Position numbers and translations under genes: made by a program. This document shows, piece after piece, positions 7,114 through 13,593 of a DNA stretch of 16,670 nucleotides. This stretch comes from Longimicrobium sp. (lineage in GTDB: Bacteria; Gemmatimonadota; Gemmatimonadetes; Longimicrobiales; Longimicrobiaceae). Numbering within the stretch: position 1 is the stretch's first letter; the number at the start of each line of letters is the position of its first letter. Where the stretch lies: the NCBI RefSeq assembly GCF_036388275.1, contig NZ_DASVSF010000030.1, positions 1-16,670 on the forward strand, written 5' to 3'. Below the pieces are notes generated by a model, which saw only the letters and a list, made by a program, of their open reading frames with translations, was not told the origin of the DNA and ran no database searches.

Positions 7114-7129
7114 GGCGCCCGCGGGCGCC
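7114..7129. repeat. 16-bp perfect palindrome after rpsN
   Basis: GGCGCCCGCGGGCGCC is identical to its reverse complement and begins 10 nt after the rpsN stop. As RNA it could form a 6-bp stem with a small loop. It may act as a weak 3'-end hairpin. No T-run follows, and a chance origin in such GC-rich DNA cannot be excluded. Confidence 0.5.
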
Positions 7130-7138
7130 AGGCGCAAC

Positions 7139-7184
7139 GGCACACCCGATCGGCTGCTCCCCGCGAGCGGTTGACGGGTGTGCC
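7139..7184 (+). promoter_or_regulatory. 10-bp inverted repeat in the rpsN-rpsH spacer
   Basis: GGCACACCCG (7139-7148) and its exact reverse complement (7175-7184) flank 26 bases. The right arm overlaps the predicted -35 box at 7171-7176. The repeat could therefore be an RNA hairpin of the read-through transcript, or a DNA operator over the promoter. Both readings are inference. Confidence 0.5.
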
Positions 7185-7200
7185 CGCGTCTGGTTATCGT
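7171..7200 (+). promoter_or_regulatory. Putative sigma-70-type promoter before rpsH
   Basis: The -35 box is TTGACG (7171-7176). The -10 box is TATCGT at 7195-7200 with an 18-bp spacer, or TTATCG at 7194-7199 with 17 bp. An AT-rich patch unusual for this DNA follows (around 7210-7235). The flank TCTGGTTA-CGTT is shared with the second predicted promoter at 12916-12944, which strengthens both. The start point would be near 7207, about 80 nt before rpsH. Confidence 0.55.
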
Positions 7201-7285
7201 TAGGGCTTCGCCTTTTTGAAAAACCTCTTTCCTTCAAGTCCGGCGCGCGGAACCGCGTGGCGGATACTAGAGGAGCTGAACGAGC

Positions 7286-7678
7286 ATGCTTACCGATCCG
7301 ATCGCCGACATGCTCACCCGCATCCGGAACGCGCAGATGGCGCGTCACCGCCGGGTGGACATGCCGGTCTCCAAGCTGAAGGTGGAAGTTGCGCGCCTTC
7401 TCAAGGAAAACCACTACATCCACGACTACAAGGTCCTGGACGACGGCCGCTTCGGCCAGCTTCGGCTGTACCTGAAGTACTACCAGGACCGGCCCATCAT
7501 CCGCGAGCTTCGCCGGGTGAGCAAGCCGGGGCTGCGCAAGTACGTGGGCGTCGAGGAAATCCCCCGGGTCCGCAACGGGCTGGGGATGGCGCTGCTTTCC
7601 ACCTCGCGCGGCGTGATGACCGATCGCGACGCCCGCGCGGCCAAGGTGGGCGGCGAAGTTCTCGCCTACGTCTGGTAA
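7286..7678 (+). CDS. rpsH: 30S ribosomal protein S8
   Basis: S8 (130 residues, usual length) binds 16S helix 21 and in E. coli represses the spc operon. The sequence has DPIADMLTRIRNAQMARH at the start, the SKLKVEVARLLKENHYI helix, RRVSKPGLRKYVG and the closing GVMTDRDARAAKVGGEVLAYVW. The ATG has AGGAG at 7271-7275. It follows a 182-bp spacer with a predicted promoter, so rpsH and downstream genes may have an extra transcription source. rplF starts 10 nt after it. Confidence 0.98.
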   Translation: MLTDPIADMLTRIRNAQMARHRRVDMPVSKLKVEVARLLKENHYIHDYKVLDDGRFGQLRLYLKYYQDRPIIRELRRVSKPGLRKYVGVEEIPRVRNGLGMALLSTSRGVMTDRDARAAKVGGEVLAYVW

Positions 7679-7688
7679 GGGGGACGAC

Positions 7689-8228
7689 ATGTCGCGAATT
7701 GGAAGAAGGCCGATCCCCGTCCCCGCGGGCGTGGACGTGACCATCGATGGCAACACCGTATCCGTGAAGGGTCCCCGGGGCGAGCTTTCTCGCACCCTGC
7801 ACTCCGACGTGATCGTGCGCCGGCAGGACGGCGAGATCCTGGTGGAGCGCCCCTCCGACGAGCCGCGCTTCCGGGCGCTGCACGGCCTCAGCCGCACGCT
7901 GGTGGCCAACATGATCGACGGGGTGACCACCGGGTTCACCAAGACGCTGGAGATCGTGGGCGTGGGCTACCGCGCCGAGACCAAGCCCTTCGGGCTGACG
8001 CTCTCGCTGGGGTACAGCCACCCGATCGAGTACAAGGCCCCCGAGGGCATCACCCTGCGGGCGGCCACCCCCACCGTGGTCGAGGTTTCCGGGACCAACA
8101 AGGAAGTGGTGGGGCAGGTGGCGGCCGAGATCCGGTCGCTGCGCCCGCCCGAGCCGTACAAGGGCAAGGGCGTGAAGTACCAGGGCGAGGTGATCCGCCG
8201 CAAGGCGGGCAAGGCGGGCGGCAAGTAA
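7689..8228 (+). CDS. rplF: 50S ribosomal protein L6
   Basis: L6 (179 residues) has two repeated alpha/beta domains and lies near the factor-binding site at the base of the L7/L12 stalk. It shows SRIGRRPIPVPAGVDV, a VKGPRGELSR strand, the domain junction LEIVGVGYRAE, and the C-terminal PPEPYKGKGVKYQGEVIRRKAGK, which is the conserved rRNA-contact region. AAGGGGG (7677-7683) spans the rpsH stop and serves as its ribosome site. A 53-bp spacer separates it from rplR. Confidence 0.98.
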   Translation: MSRIGRRPIPVPAGVDVTIDGNTVSVKGPRGELSRTLHSDVIVRRQDGEILVERPSDEPRFRALHGLSRTLVANMIDGVTTGFTKTLEIVGVGYRAETKPFGLTLSLGYSHPIEYKAPEGITLRAATPTVVEVSGTNKEVVGQVAAEIRSLRPPEPYKGKGVKYQGEVIRRKAGKAGGK

Positions 8229-8281
8229 GCCGCCCCGCCCCCGAACCGGCGAATCATCGCATAGTCACTTCAGAGGAACCA

Positions 8282-8659
8282 ATGTCTGGAACGAGAAAGG
8301 TCAAGACGCGCGAGCAGCGCCGCGACCGCCGCCACCGCCGCGTACGCGGCAAGGTGAACGGCACCGCCGAGCGCCCGCGTCTTGTGGTGCACCGCTCCCT
8401 CAACAACGTCGAGGGCCAGGTGGTGGACGACGTGTCGGGCCGCACGCTGGTGGGGCTGAGCACGCTCGACGCCGACCTGCGCGGCAAGCGCGAGGGAATG
8501 TCCAAGACGGAAGCGAGCCACGCGGCCGGCAAGGCGCTGGCCGAGAAGGCGCGCGAGGCGGGCGTTACGCACGTGGTGTTCGACCGCGGCGGCTACCTGT
8601 ACCACGGCCGTGTCAAGGCCTTCGCCGAGGGCGCCCGCGAGGGCGGTCTCGAGTTCTAA
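8282..8659 (+). CDS. rplR: 50S ribosomal protein L18
   Basis: L18 (125 residues) binds 5S rRNA and links it to 23S in the central protuberance. The N-terminal tail is strongly basic (KTREQRRDRRHRRVRGKVNG). It is followed by ERPRLVVHRSLNNVEGQVVDD and the end VTHVVFDRGGYLYHGRVKAFAEGAREGGLEF, all typical. AGAGGA (8272-8277) lies before the ATG. rpsE follows after 12 nt. Confidence 0.98.
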   Translation: MSGTRKVKTREQRRDRRHRRVRGKVNGTAERPRLVVHRSLNNVEGQVVDDVSGRTLVGLSTLDADLRGKREGMSKTEASHAAGKALAEKAREAGVTHVVFDRGGYLYHGRVKAFAEGAREGGLEF

Positions 8660-8671
8660 GGGAGCAGACGA

Positions 8672-9394
8672 ATGGCTGAGAACAGACAGGGCGGCGGTGG
8701 TCCGGGCGGCGGGCGCTCCGGCGGCGGACGCTCGGGCGGCGGCTTCGGCGGCGGCCAGGGCCGCGGCGGGTTCGGCGGCGGCCAGGGCGGCGGCCGCGGG
8801 CGCGGCGGTCCGGGCGGCGGCGACGAGCGCGGCGGCCAGGGCGGCGGGCGGGGCGGACGCGGCGGCGGCCAGCGTGACGGACGCGGCGGCGGGCAGGCCC
8901 GCGAGTCGGAGTTCAAGGAAAACGTGGTGCACATCAACCGCGTCGCCAAGGTGGTGAAGGGCGGACGGCGCTTCAGCTTCACCGCGCTGGTGGCGGTGGG
9001 CGACCAGGCCGGCAAGATCGGCATTGGCACCGGCAAGGCCAACGAGGTGTCCGAGGCCGTGCGCAAGGCGCTGGAGTCTGCGCGTCGCGCCATGGTCAAG
9101 GTGCCCATCCGCGAAGGCACCGTACCCCACGACATCGTGGGCGAGCACGGCGCCGGCCGGGTGCTCCTTCGCCCCGCGGCCCCCGGAACCGGCGTGATCG
9201 CCGGCGGACCGGTGCGCGCGGTGCTGGAATGCGTGGGGGTGCACGACATCCTCACCAAGTCGCTGGGGAGCAACAACCCGTTCAACATGGTGCTCGCCAC
9301 CCTCGACGCGCTGCAGGGGCTCACCACCCGCGAGCAGCTGGCGATGGAGCGCGGCGTGCCCGTCGAGGCGATCGGAGGCGGCCGTCATGGCTAA
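8672..9394 (+). CDS. rpsE: 30S ribosomal protein S5 with a long Gly/Arg-rich N-terminal extension
   Basis: S5 (240 residues against about 165 usual) shapes the mRNA entry and decoding accuracy. The core from about residue 79 is ordinary: FKENVVHINRVAKVVKGGRRFSF, the dsRBD-like first domain, then VPIREGTVPHDIVGEHGAGRVLLRPA and the ALQGLTTREQLA end. In front lies a tail of about 78 residues. About 45 of the first 75 residues are Gly, with at least six RGG triplets and repeated GGGQ and GGF units. It resembles RGG boxes of RNA-binding proteins and should be disordered. The start at 8672 has AGGGAG (8658-8663), and no good internal start precedes the core, so the tail is probably translated. It ends in an 8-nt overlap with rpmD. 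Confidence 0.95.
   Translation: MAENRQGGGGPGGGRSGGGRSGGGFGGGQGRGGFGGGQGGGRGRGGPGGGDERGGQGGGRGGRGGGQRDGRGGGQARESEFKENVVHINRVAKVVKGGRRFSFTALVAVGDQAGKIGIGTGKANEVSEAVRKALESARRAMVKVPIREGTVPHDIVGEHGAGRVLLRPAAPGTGVIAGGPVRAVLECVGVHDILTKSLGSNNPFNMVLATLDALQGLTTREQLAMERGVPVEAIGGGRHG
8690..8896 (+). repeat. Low-complexity GGC-rich tract coding the S5 extension
   Basis: The 207 bases encode residues 7-75 of S5. They are almost entirely glycine codons (GGC, GGG, GGT) broken by CGC/CGG-type Arg and a few Gln, Ser and Phe codons. A module encoding GGFGGGQG occurs twice in close succession. Such DNA is prone to slippage, so length may vary between strains. The reading frame stays open across the whole tract. 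Confidence 0.85.
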
Positions 9395-9584
9395 GCTCAA
9401 GATCACGCAGACCAAAAGCTACTCCGGCGCCCCCGAGGGGCAGCGCCGGACGCTGCGGGCGCTGGGGCTCAAGCACCAGCGCTCGGTGATCCAGGAGGAC
9501 AACGCCGCGATCCGCGGGATGATCTTTCAGGTCCGGCACCTCGTGAAGGTCGAGGAAACGGACGGGCAGGAGAACAATGGCTGA
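9387..9584 (+). CDS. rpmD: 50S ribosomal protein L30
   Basis: L30 (65 residues) is a small 23S-binding protein found in many but not all bacteria. The sequence LKITQTKSYSGAPEGQRRTLRALGLKH with VIQEDNAAIRGMIFQVRHLVKVEE fits the family throughout. The short polar tail (TDGQENNG) is slightly extra. It overlaps rpsE at its start and rplO at its end by 8 nt each, so three genes in a row are linked by overlap. Ribosome sites lie inside the upstream genes (GGAGG, 9374-9378). Confidence 0.97.
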   Translation: MAKLKITQTKSYSGAPEGQRRTLRALGLKHQRSVIQEDNAAIRGMIFQVRHLVKVEETDGQENNG

Positions 9585-10035
9585 CCTCAGCAACATGCGC
9601 CGGCCCGAAGGGTCGCACCGCGACACCAAGCGGCTGGGCCGCGGCACCGGGTCCGGCACCGGCAAGACGGCGGGCAAGGGGCACAAGGGCTCCAAGGCGC
9701 GCGCCGGCCACCACGGCCCCGGCGGCGGCAAGCCCGGGTACGAGGGCGGCCAGATGCCCATCCACCGCCAGCAGCCCAAGCGCGGGTTCACCAGCCTGAA
9801 CCGCGTGGAGTACCAGGTGGTGAACCTGTACCAGCTGGAAACGCTCGAGGGCGAGGGGCCCATCACCCCCGAGACCCTGAAGGACCGCGGCCTGATCGGG
9901 CACGCCGGCCGCCCGGTGAAGGTGCTGGGAACGGGCGACCTGACCCGCAAGGTCGAGATCACGGCCCACAAGTTCAGCCAGTCGGCCCGCGACAAGATCG
10001 CGGCGCTGGGGGGAACCGTTCAGGAGATCGGCTGA
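9577..10035 (+). CDS. rplO: 50S ribosomal protein L15
   Basis: L15 (152 residues) is a late-assembly protein of the large subunit with a long flexible N-terminal half. Here that half is Gly/Lys/Arg-rich as usual (SHRDTKRLGRGTGSGTGKTA, KGHKGSKARAGHHGPGGGKP, EGGQMPIHRQQPKRGF). The globular end has VNLYQLETLEGEGPITPETL and VKVLGTGDLTRKVEITAHKF. The start lies in the end of rpmD (ATGGCTGA overlap). secY starts 1 nt after its stop. Confidence 0.98.
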   Translation: MADLSNMRRPEGSHRDTKRLGRGTGSGTGKTAGKGHKGSKARAGHHGPGGGKPGYEGGQMPIHRQQPKRGFTSLNRVEYQVVNLYQLETLEGEGPITPETLKDRGLIGHAGRPVKVLGTGDLTRKVEITAHKFSQSARDKIAALGGTVQEIG

Positions 10036-10036
10036 A

Positions 10037-11362
10037 ATGGCCAACCCCGTAGTTGCCCTGTGGCGCATTCCCGAGGTGAAGAGCAAGATCCTCTTCACCC
10101 TGATGTGCCTGCTCATCTACCGGATCGGGGCCCACATTACGGCGCCCTGGATCAACGTGCCTGCCCTGCGTGAGTACGCGGGGCAGCTACAGGGGACCGC
10201 CTTCGGCATCTACGACATGTTCGTGGGGGGCGGCCTGTCGCGTGCGACGGTGTTCGCCTTAGGGATCATGCCCTACATCTCGGCCAGCATCATGTTCCAG
10301 CTGCTGGCGGCGGTGGTGCCCTCCGTCGAGAAGATGCAGAAGGAGGGCGAGGACGGACGCAAGAAGCTCACGCAGTACACGCGGTACGCCACCGTGGTGC
10401 TCGCGATCTTCCAGGCGTACGGGTTCGCGATGTTCATCGAGACCCAGGTGCCGGCGGCCGTCACCAACCCGGGCTTTCCGTTCCGGCTGACGATGATCCT
10501 CACGCTCACCACGGGCGCGGTGTTCATCATGTGGCTGGGCGAGCAGATCACCGATCGGGGCATCGGCAACGGCATGAGCCTGCTGATCTTCTTCGGGATC
10601 GTGGAGTCGCTGCCGGCGGCGCTGTGGGAAACGGGCCGCCTGGTGGGGCTGGGGCAGGTGAACGTCTTCGCGATCTTCGTGCTGATCGCCATGATGCTGG
10701 CCACGATCGCCGGCACCGTGGCGGTGACCATGGCGGCGCGCAAGATCCCGGTGCAGATCCCGCAGAAGGTGATGGGGCGGGGGCGCATCCGGCAGGGGCA
10801 GAAGTCGTTCATCCCGCTGCGCATCAACATGGCGGGGGTGATGCCCATCATCTTCGCGCAGTCGATCATGATCGTGCCGGCTACGCTGCAGCAGTTCACG
10901 CAGGCGGAGTGGGCGCGCACGATGTCGGGGTGGTTCGCGCTCGACACGTGGCCGTACTACCTGGCGTTCACGGTGCTGATCGTGTTCTTCACCTACTTCT
11001 ACACGGCGATCATCTACAACCCCGTGGACATCGCCGAGAACCTGAAGAAGCAGGGCGCGTTCGTGCCGGGGGTAAAGCCGGGGGCGCGCACGGCCGAGTA
11101 CATCGACTCGGTGATGTCGCGAATCTCGCTGCCTGGGGCGCTGTTCCTGGCGGCCATCGCGCTGATCCCGTCGGCGGTGCTGAGCGCCTTCGGCGTGGCG
11201 ACGCTCAGCCGCGTGCTGGGCGGCACCGGCCTGCTGATCGTGGTGGGCGTGGCGCTCGACACGGTCCAGCAGATGCAGCAGCACCTGCTGCTGCGCCGCT
11301 ACGACGGCTTCATGAAGAAGGGCCGCGTGAAGTTCCGCGGCCGGGCGCAGCGCTACATCTGA
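10037..11362 (+). CDS. secY: Protein translocase subunit SecY
   Basis: SecY (441 residues) is the ten-helix membrane pore through which SecA or the ribosome passes unfolded proteins. Helix 1 lies around residues 17-37. The next is near 70-94 (ATVFALGIMPYISASIMFQLL). Conserved loops include LGEQITDRGIGNGMSLLIFF, the IPLRINMAGVMPIIFAQSI segment, and IYNPVDIAENLKKQGAFVPG with the cytoplasmic SecA/ribosome-binding loops. The C-terminus RRYDGFMKKGRVKFRGR is typical. It starts 1 nt after rplO, so it is translated from the spc transcript, and it is followed by a heptad inverted repeat. Context and sequence agree fully. Confidence 0.98.
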   Translation: MANPVVALWRIPEVKSKILFTLMCLLIYRIGAHITAPWINVPALREYAGQLQGTAFGIYDMFVGGGLSRATVFALGIMPYISASIMFQLLAAVVPSVEKMQKEGEDGRKKLTQYTRYATVVLAIFQAYGFAMFIETQVPAAVTNPGFPFRLTMILTLTTGAVFIMWLGEQITDRGIGNGMSLLIFFGIVESLPAALWETGRLVGLGQVNVFAIFVLIAMMLATIAGTVAVTMAARKIPVQIPQKVMGRGRIRQGQKSFIPLRINMAGVMPIIFAQSIMIVPATLQQFTQAEWARTMSGWFALDTWPYYLAFTVLIVFFTYFYTAIIYNPVDIAENLKKQGAFVPGVKPGARTAEYIDSVMSRISLPGALFLAAIALIPSAVLSAFGVATLSRVLGGTGLLIVVGVALDTVQQMQQHLLLRRYDGFMKKGRVKFRGRAQRYI

Positions 11363-11368
11363 GCGTGG

Positions 11369-11448
11369 AAGTACCAAGTGCCGAGTGCCAGGTGCCCAGT
11401 CATACCAGACCGGGCGCTTGGCACTCAACACTTGGGTCCCTGGCACTC
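11369..11448 (+). repeat. Heptad-word inverted repeat, copy 2 (after secY)
   Basis: It starts 6 nt after the secY stop. The left arm is AAGTACC, AAGTGCC, GAGTGCC, AGGTGCC (11369-11396), four exact 7-bp words. A longer middle part follows. The right arm (11412-11448) includes GGCACTC, AACACTT and a final GGCACTC, with two words lengthened to 8 bp. This is the least regular of the four copies. Only 32 nt separate it from adk, so it lies in the adk leader. Confidence 0.85.
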
Positions 11449-11480
11449 GTCTGAGACCGACCCGTACCGGAACCGACTGA

Positions 11481-12113
11481 ATGGATCTCGTTCTCCTTGG
11501 CGCCCCGGGCGCCGGCAAGGGCACGCAGGGCGCCCTGCTCGCCGAAGCGCTGGGCACGCCCAAGATCGCCACCGGCGACATGCTTCGCGACGCGGTGCGC
11601 CAGGGCACCCCGCTGGGGGTGCAGGCCAAGGCCGTGATGGACGCGGGGAAGCTCGTGTCCGACGACATCGTCCTCGGCCTGGTGCGCGAGCGGCTTTCGC
11701 GTGACGACGCCGAGGGCGGCGCCATCTTCGACGGCTATCCGCGCAACGTGGCCCAGGCCCGCGCGCTGGACGGGCTGCTGGAGGACCTTGGGCGCGGCAT
11801 CGACGCCGTGGTGTACCTGGAGGTGGACGACGACGCCATCGTGCGGAGGATGAGCGGCCGGCGCACCGACCCGGAAACGGGGGTGGTGTACCACGTGGAC
11901 CACAACCCCCCGCCGGCCGACGTGGCCGGCCGGGTGGTGCAGCGCGACGACGACCGCGAGGAAACGGTGCGCCACCGGCTGGAGGTGTACCGCGAGAACA
12001 CGGCGCCGCTGGTGGAGCACTACCGCGGGGCCGGGGTTCCCGTCCACACCCTGGACGGGTCGCGCGCCATCGACGCGGTGCAGGCCGACGTCCTGGGGGT
12101 GCTGGGGCGGTGA
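11481..12113 (+). CDS. adk: Adenylate kinase
   Basis: Adenylate kinase (210 residues) interconverts ATP, AMP and ADP in the cytoplasm and keeps adenine nucleotides in balance. The P-loop is GAPGAGKGT (residues 7-15). The AMP site has ATGDMLRDAV (30-39) and FDGYPRN (83-89). The LID spans about 126-160, with GRRTDPETGVVYHVDHNPP and no cysteines, so it is the zinc-free type. QRDDDREETVRHRLEVY follows, as in the family. The Asn after PR replaces the more usual Thr. secY-adk-map is the common order. Its TGA overlaps the GTG start of map by 4 nt. No strong Shine-Dalgarno is visible before the ATG. Confidence 0.98.
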   Translation: MDLVLLGAPGAGKGTQGALLAEALGTPKIATGDMLRDAVRQGTPLGVQAKAVMDAGKLVSDDIVLGLVRERLSRDDAEGGAIFDGYPRNVAQARALDGLLEDLGRGIDAVVYLEVDDDAIVRRMSGRRTDPETGVVYHVDHNPPPADVAGRVVQRDDDREETVRHRLEVYRENTAPLVEHYRGAGVPVHTLDGSRAIDAVQADVLGVLGR

Positions 12114-12859
12114 TCCACCTCAAGTCGGCGGCGGAGATCGACACCATCGCCCGCGCGGGGGCCATCCTGGCCAGCCTGTGGCGGGCGATTCCCGCCCGGG
12201 TGGCGCCCGGGGTGAGCACGGGGGAGCTGGACCGCTGGGCGGAGTCGTTCATCCGCTCGCACCCGGGCGCCGAGCCGGCGTTCAAGGGGCTGTACGGCTT
12301 TCCCGCCACGCTGTGCATCTCGGTGAACCACGAGGTGGTTCACGGCATTCCCTCGTCGCGGCGCGTGCTGCGCGAGGGCGACATCGTGAGCGTGGACTGC
12401 GGGGTGAAGCTCGAGGGGTTCTACGCCGACGCGGCGGTCACCCTTCCCGTGGGCGCGGTGGCCGAGCCGGTGGCGGAGCTGCTGGAGCTCACGCAGCTGG
12501 CGCTGGCCCGGGGGATCGCCGAGGCGCGCCCGGGGAGCCGCCTGGGCGATGTGGGGGCGGCCATCCAGGAAGTGGCCGACGGGGCGGGGTACGGCGTGGT
12601 GCGCGAGCTGGTGGGCCACGGCGTGGGCCGCCAGCCGCACGAGGAGCCGCAGGTGCCCAACTTCGGCGTGCGAGGCAAGGGCCTCAAGCTGCTGGAGGGG
12701 ATGGTGCTGGCCATCGAGCCCATGTTCAACCTTGGCACGGCCACGGTGCGCACGCTGCCGGACCGGTGGACCGTGGTGACCGCCGACCGCAAGGTGTCGG
12801 CGCACTTCGAGCACACCGTGGCGGTGACGGCCGACGGGCCGCGGATCCTTACGATCTGA
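12110..12859 (+). CDS. map: Methionine aminopeptidase, type I
   Basis: Map (249 residues) removes the initiator Met from nascent proteins with small second residues and uses two metal ions. The pita-bread fold ligands are all visible: Asp96 (SVDCG), Asp107 (YADAAVT), His170 (GHGVGRQPHEEP), Glu203 (AIEPM) and Glu234 (FEHTVAV). The conserved His78 is in NHEVVHGIP. It lacks an N-terminal zinc-finger extension, as expected of the short bacterial type. The start is GTG in a 4-nt overlap with adk (GTGA), so translation is likely coupled. A strong hairpin follows its stop. infA is not next to it. Confidence 0.98.
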   Translation: MIHLKSAAEIDTIARAGAILASLWRAIPARVAPGVSTGELDRWAESFIRSHPGAEPAFKGLYGFPATLCISVNHEVVHGIPSSRRVLREGDIVSVDCGVKLEGFYADAAVTLPVGAVAEPVAELLELTQLALARGIAEARPGSRLGDVGAAIQEVADGAGYGVVRELVGHGVGRQPHEEPQVPNFGVRGKGLKLLEGMVLAIEPMFNLGTATVRTLPDRWTVVTADRKVSAHFEHTVAVTADGPRILTI

Positions 12860-12876
12860 CACGCGTGACGAGTTTC

Positions 12877-12906
12877 CGGCACCGGCGCCCACAGGCGCCG
12901 GTGCCG
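12877..12906 (+). terminator. Strong hairpin after map (putative terminator)
   Basis: The 13-bp perfect stem has arms CGGCACCGGCGCC (12877-12889) and GGCGCCGGTGCCG (12894-12906), with loop CACA. It begins 17 nt after the map stop. Only TTCC follows rather than a T-run, so termination may be partial. A predicted promoter begins 10 nt downstream, which fits a boundary between the spc-adk-map transcript and the alpha operon. Confidence 0.65.
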
Positions 12907-12915
12907 TTCCAAGCC

Positions 12916-12944
12916 TTGCGGAATCGCCGAAATCTGGTTACGTT
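12916..12944 (+). promoter_or_regulatory. Putative promoter of the alpha operon (rpmJ)
   Basis: The -35 box is TTGCGG (12916-12921) and the -10 box is TACGTT (12939-12944), with a 17-bp spacer. The -10 flank TCTGGTTACGTT closely matches that of the rpsH promoter (TCTGGTTATCGTT, 7189-7201). It stands right after the map hairpin and about 40 bp before rpmJ. A near-duplicate of the -10 segment follows: TTACGTTCTCAGG at 12938-12950 and TTACGTTCTTTCAGG at 12952-12966. Confidence 0.55.
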
Positions 12945-12985
12945 CTCAGGCTTACGTTCTTTCAGGATACACAGGCGAGGCGAAC

Positions 12986-13102
12986 ATGAAGGTCCGCGCG
13001 AGCGTGAAGCCGATCTGCGAGCACTGCAAGGTGATCAAGCGGCGGGGCGTCATCCGCATCATCTGCAAGAAGAACCCGCGGCACAAGCAGCGCCAGGGCT
13101 AA
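12986..13102 (+). CDS. rpmJ: 50S ribosomal protein L36, zinc type
   Basis: L36 is only 38 residues long: it begins MKVRASVKPICEHCKVIKRR, continues GVIRIICKKNPRHKQ and ends RQG. It is a late 23S-binding protein. The zinc site is complete: Cys11, Cys14, Cys27 and His33, as in the C+ form. It is the first gene after the predicted promoter at 12916-12944 and precedes rpsM by 32 nt. The ribosome site is weak (GGCGAGGCG just before the ATG). infA, usually directly before it, is missing. Confidence 0.97.
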   Translation: MKVRASVKPICEHCKVIKRRGVIRIICKKNPRHKQRQG

Positions 13103-13134
13103 TCCCAGACTCGGCCAGACAGGAGAACAGCAGG

Positions 13135-13515
13135 ATGGCTCGTATCGCAGGCGTCGATCTGCCGCGTGAAAAGCGCGTCGAGATCGGCCTTACGTACATC
13201 TTCGGGATCGGCCGCGCCACGTCGCGCCGCATCCTGGGCGAGGCGGGGATCAACCCCGACACGCGCGTGCACGCCCTCAACGACGAGGACGTGAACAAGC
13301 TGCGCCGCATCATCGACGCGAACATTCGCGTGGAGGGTGCGCTGCGCTCGGAAGTCTCGCGCAACATCAAGCGCCTGATGGACATCGGCTCGTATCGGGG
13401 GCTTCGGCACCGCCGCGGGCTGCCGGTTCGCGGGCAGCGCACGCACACCAACGCGCGCACCAAGAAGGGCCCGCGCCGGGCCATCGCCGGCAAGAAGAAG
13501 CCGGGCAAGAAGTAA
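13135..13515 (+). CDS. rpsM: 30S ribosomal protein S13
   Basis: S13 (126 residues) lies in the 30S head, contacts P-site tRNA through its tail and bridges to L5. It has ARIAGVDLPREKRVEIGLTYIFGIG, the helix-two-turn-helix ATSRRILGEAGINPD, the GSYRGLRHRRGLPVRGQRTH motif and a basic tail (GKKKPGKK). AGGAG (13121-13125) precedes the ATG. The frame is open far upstream, but the conserved start and the ribosome site fix 13135. A heptad repeat begins 3 nt after its stop. Confidence 0.98.
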   Translation: MARIAGVDLPREKRVEIGLTYIFGIGRATSRRILGEAGINPDTRVHALNDEDVNKLRRIIDANIRVEGALRSEVSRNIKRLMDIGSYRGLRHRRGLPVRGQRTHTNARTKKGPRRAIAGKKKPGKK

Positions 13516-13518
13516 GGG

Positions 13519-13588
13519 CAGTACCTAGTGCCCGGTGCCAAGTGCCAAGGTCACAAGCCTGGGACTTGGAACTGGGCACTTGGTACTC
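13519..13588 (+). repeat. Heptad-word inverted repeat, copy 3 (after rpsM)
   Basis: The left arm is CAGTACC, TAGTGCC, CGGTGCC, AAGTGCC (13519-13546). The loop is AAGGTCACAAGCCT (14 nt, two words long). The right arm is GGGACTT, GGAACTG, GGCACTT, GGTACTC (13561-13588). All eight words are exactly 7 bp. The outer two word pairs match best. It begins 3 nt after the rpsM stop. Confidence 0.9.
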
Positions 13589-13593
13589 TCATG

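Noticed and set aside
7203..7217. Small hairpin AGGGC-TTC-GCCTT followed by T residues as an intrinsic terminator
   Set aside because: The stem has only five pairs, one of them G-T, and lies at the expected start point of the predicted rpsH promoter; too weak to call.
8656..9327. Minus-strand frame rich in proline opposite the S5 tail
   Set aside because: Poly-Pro is simply the complement of the glycine-codon tract; the + strand frame has a good ribosome site and the S5 core.
12178..13134. Long in-frame extension upstream of rpsM
   Set aside because: It would run through map and rpmJ in another frame; the family start at 13135 with AGGAG before it decides.
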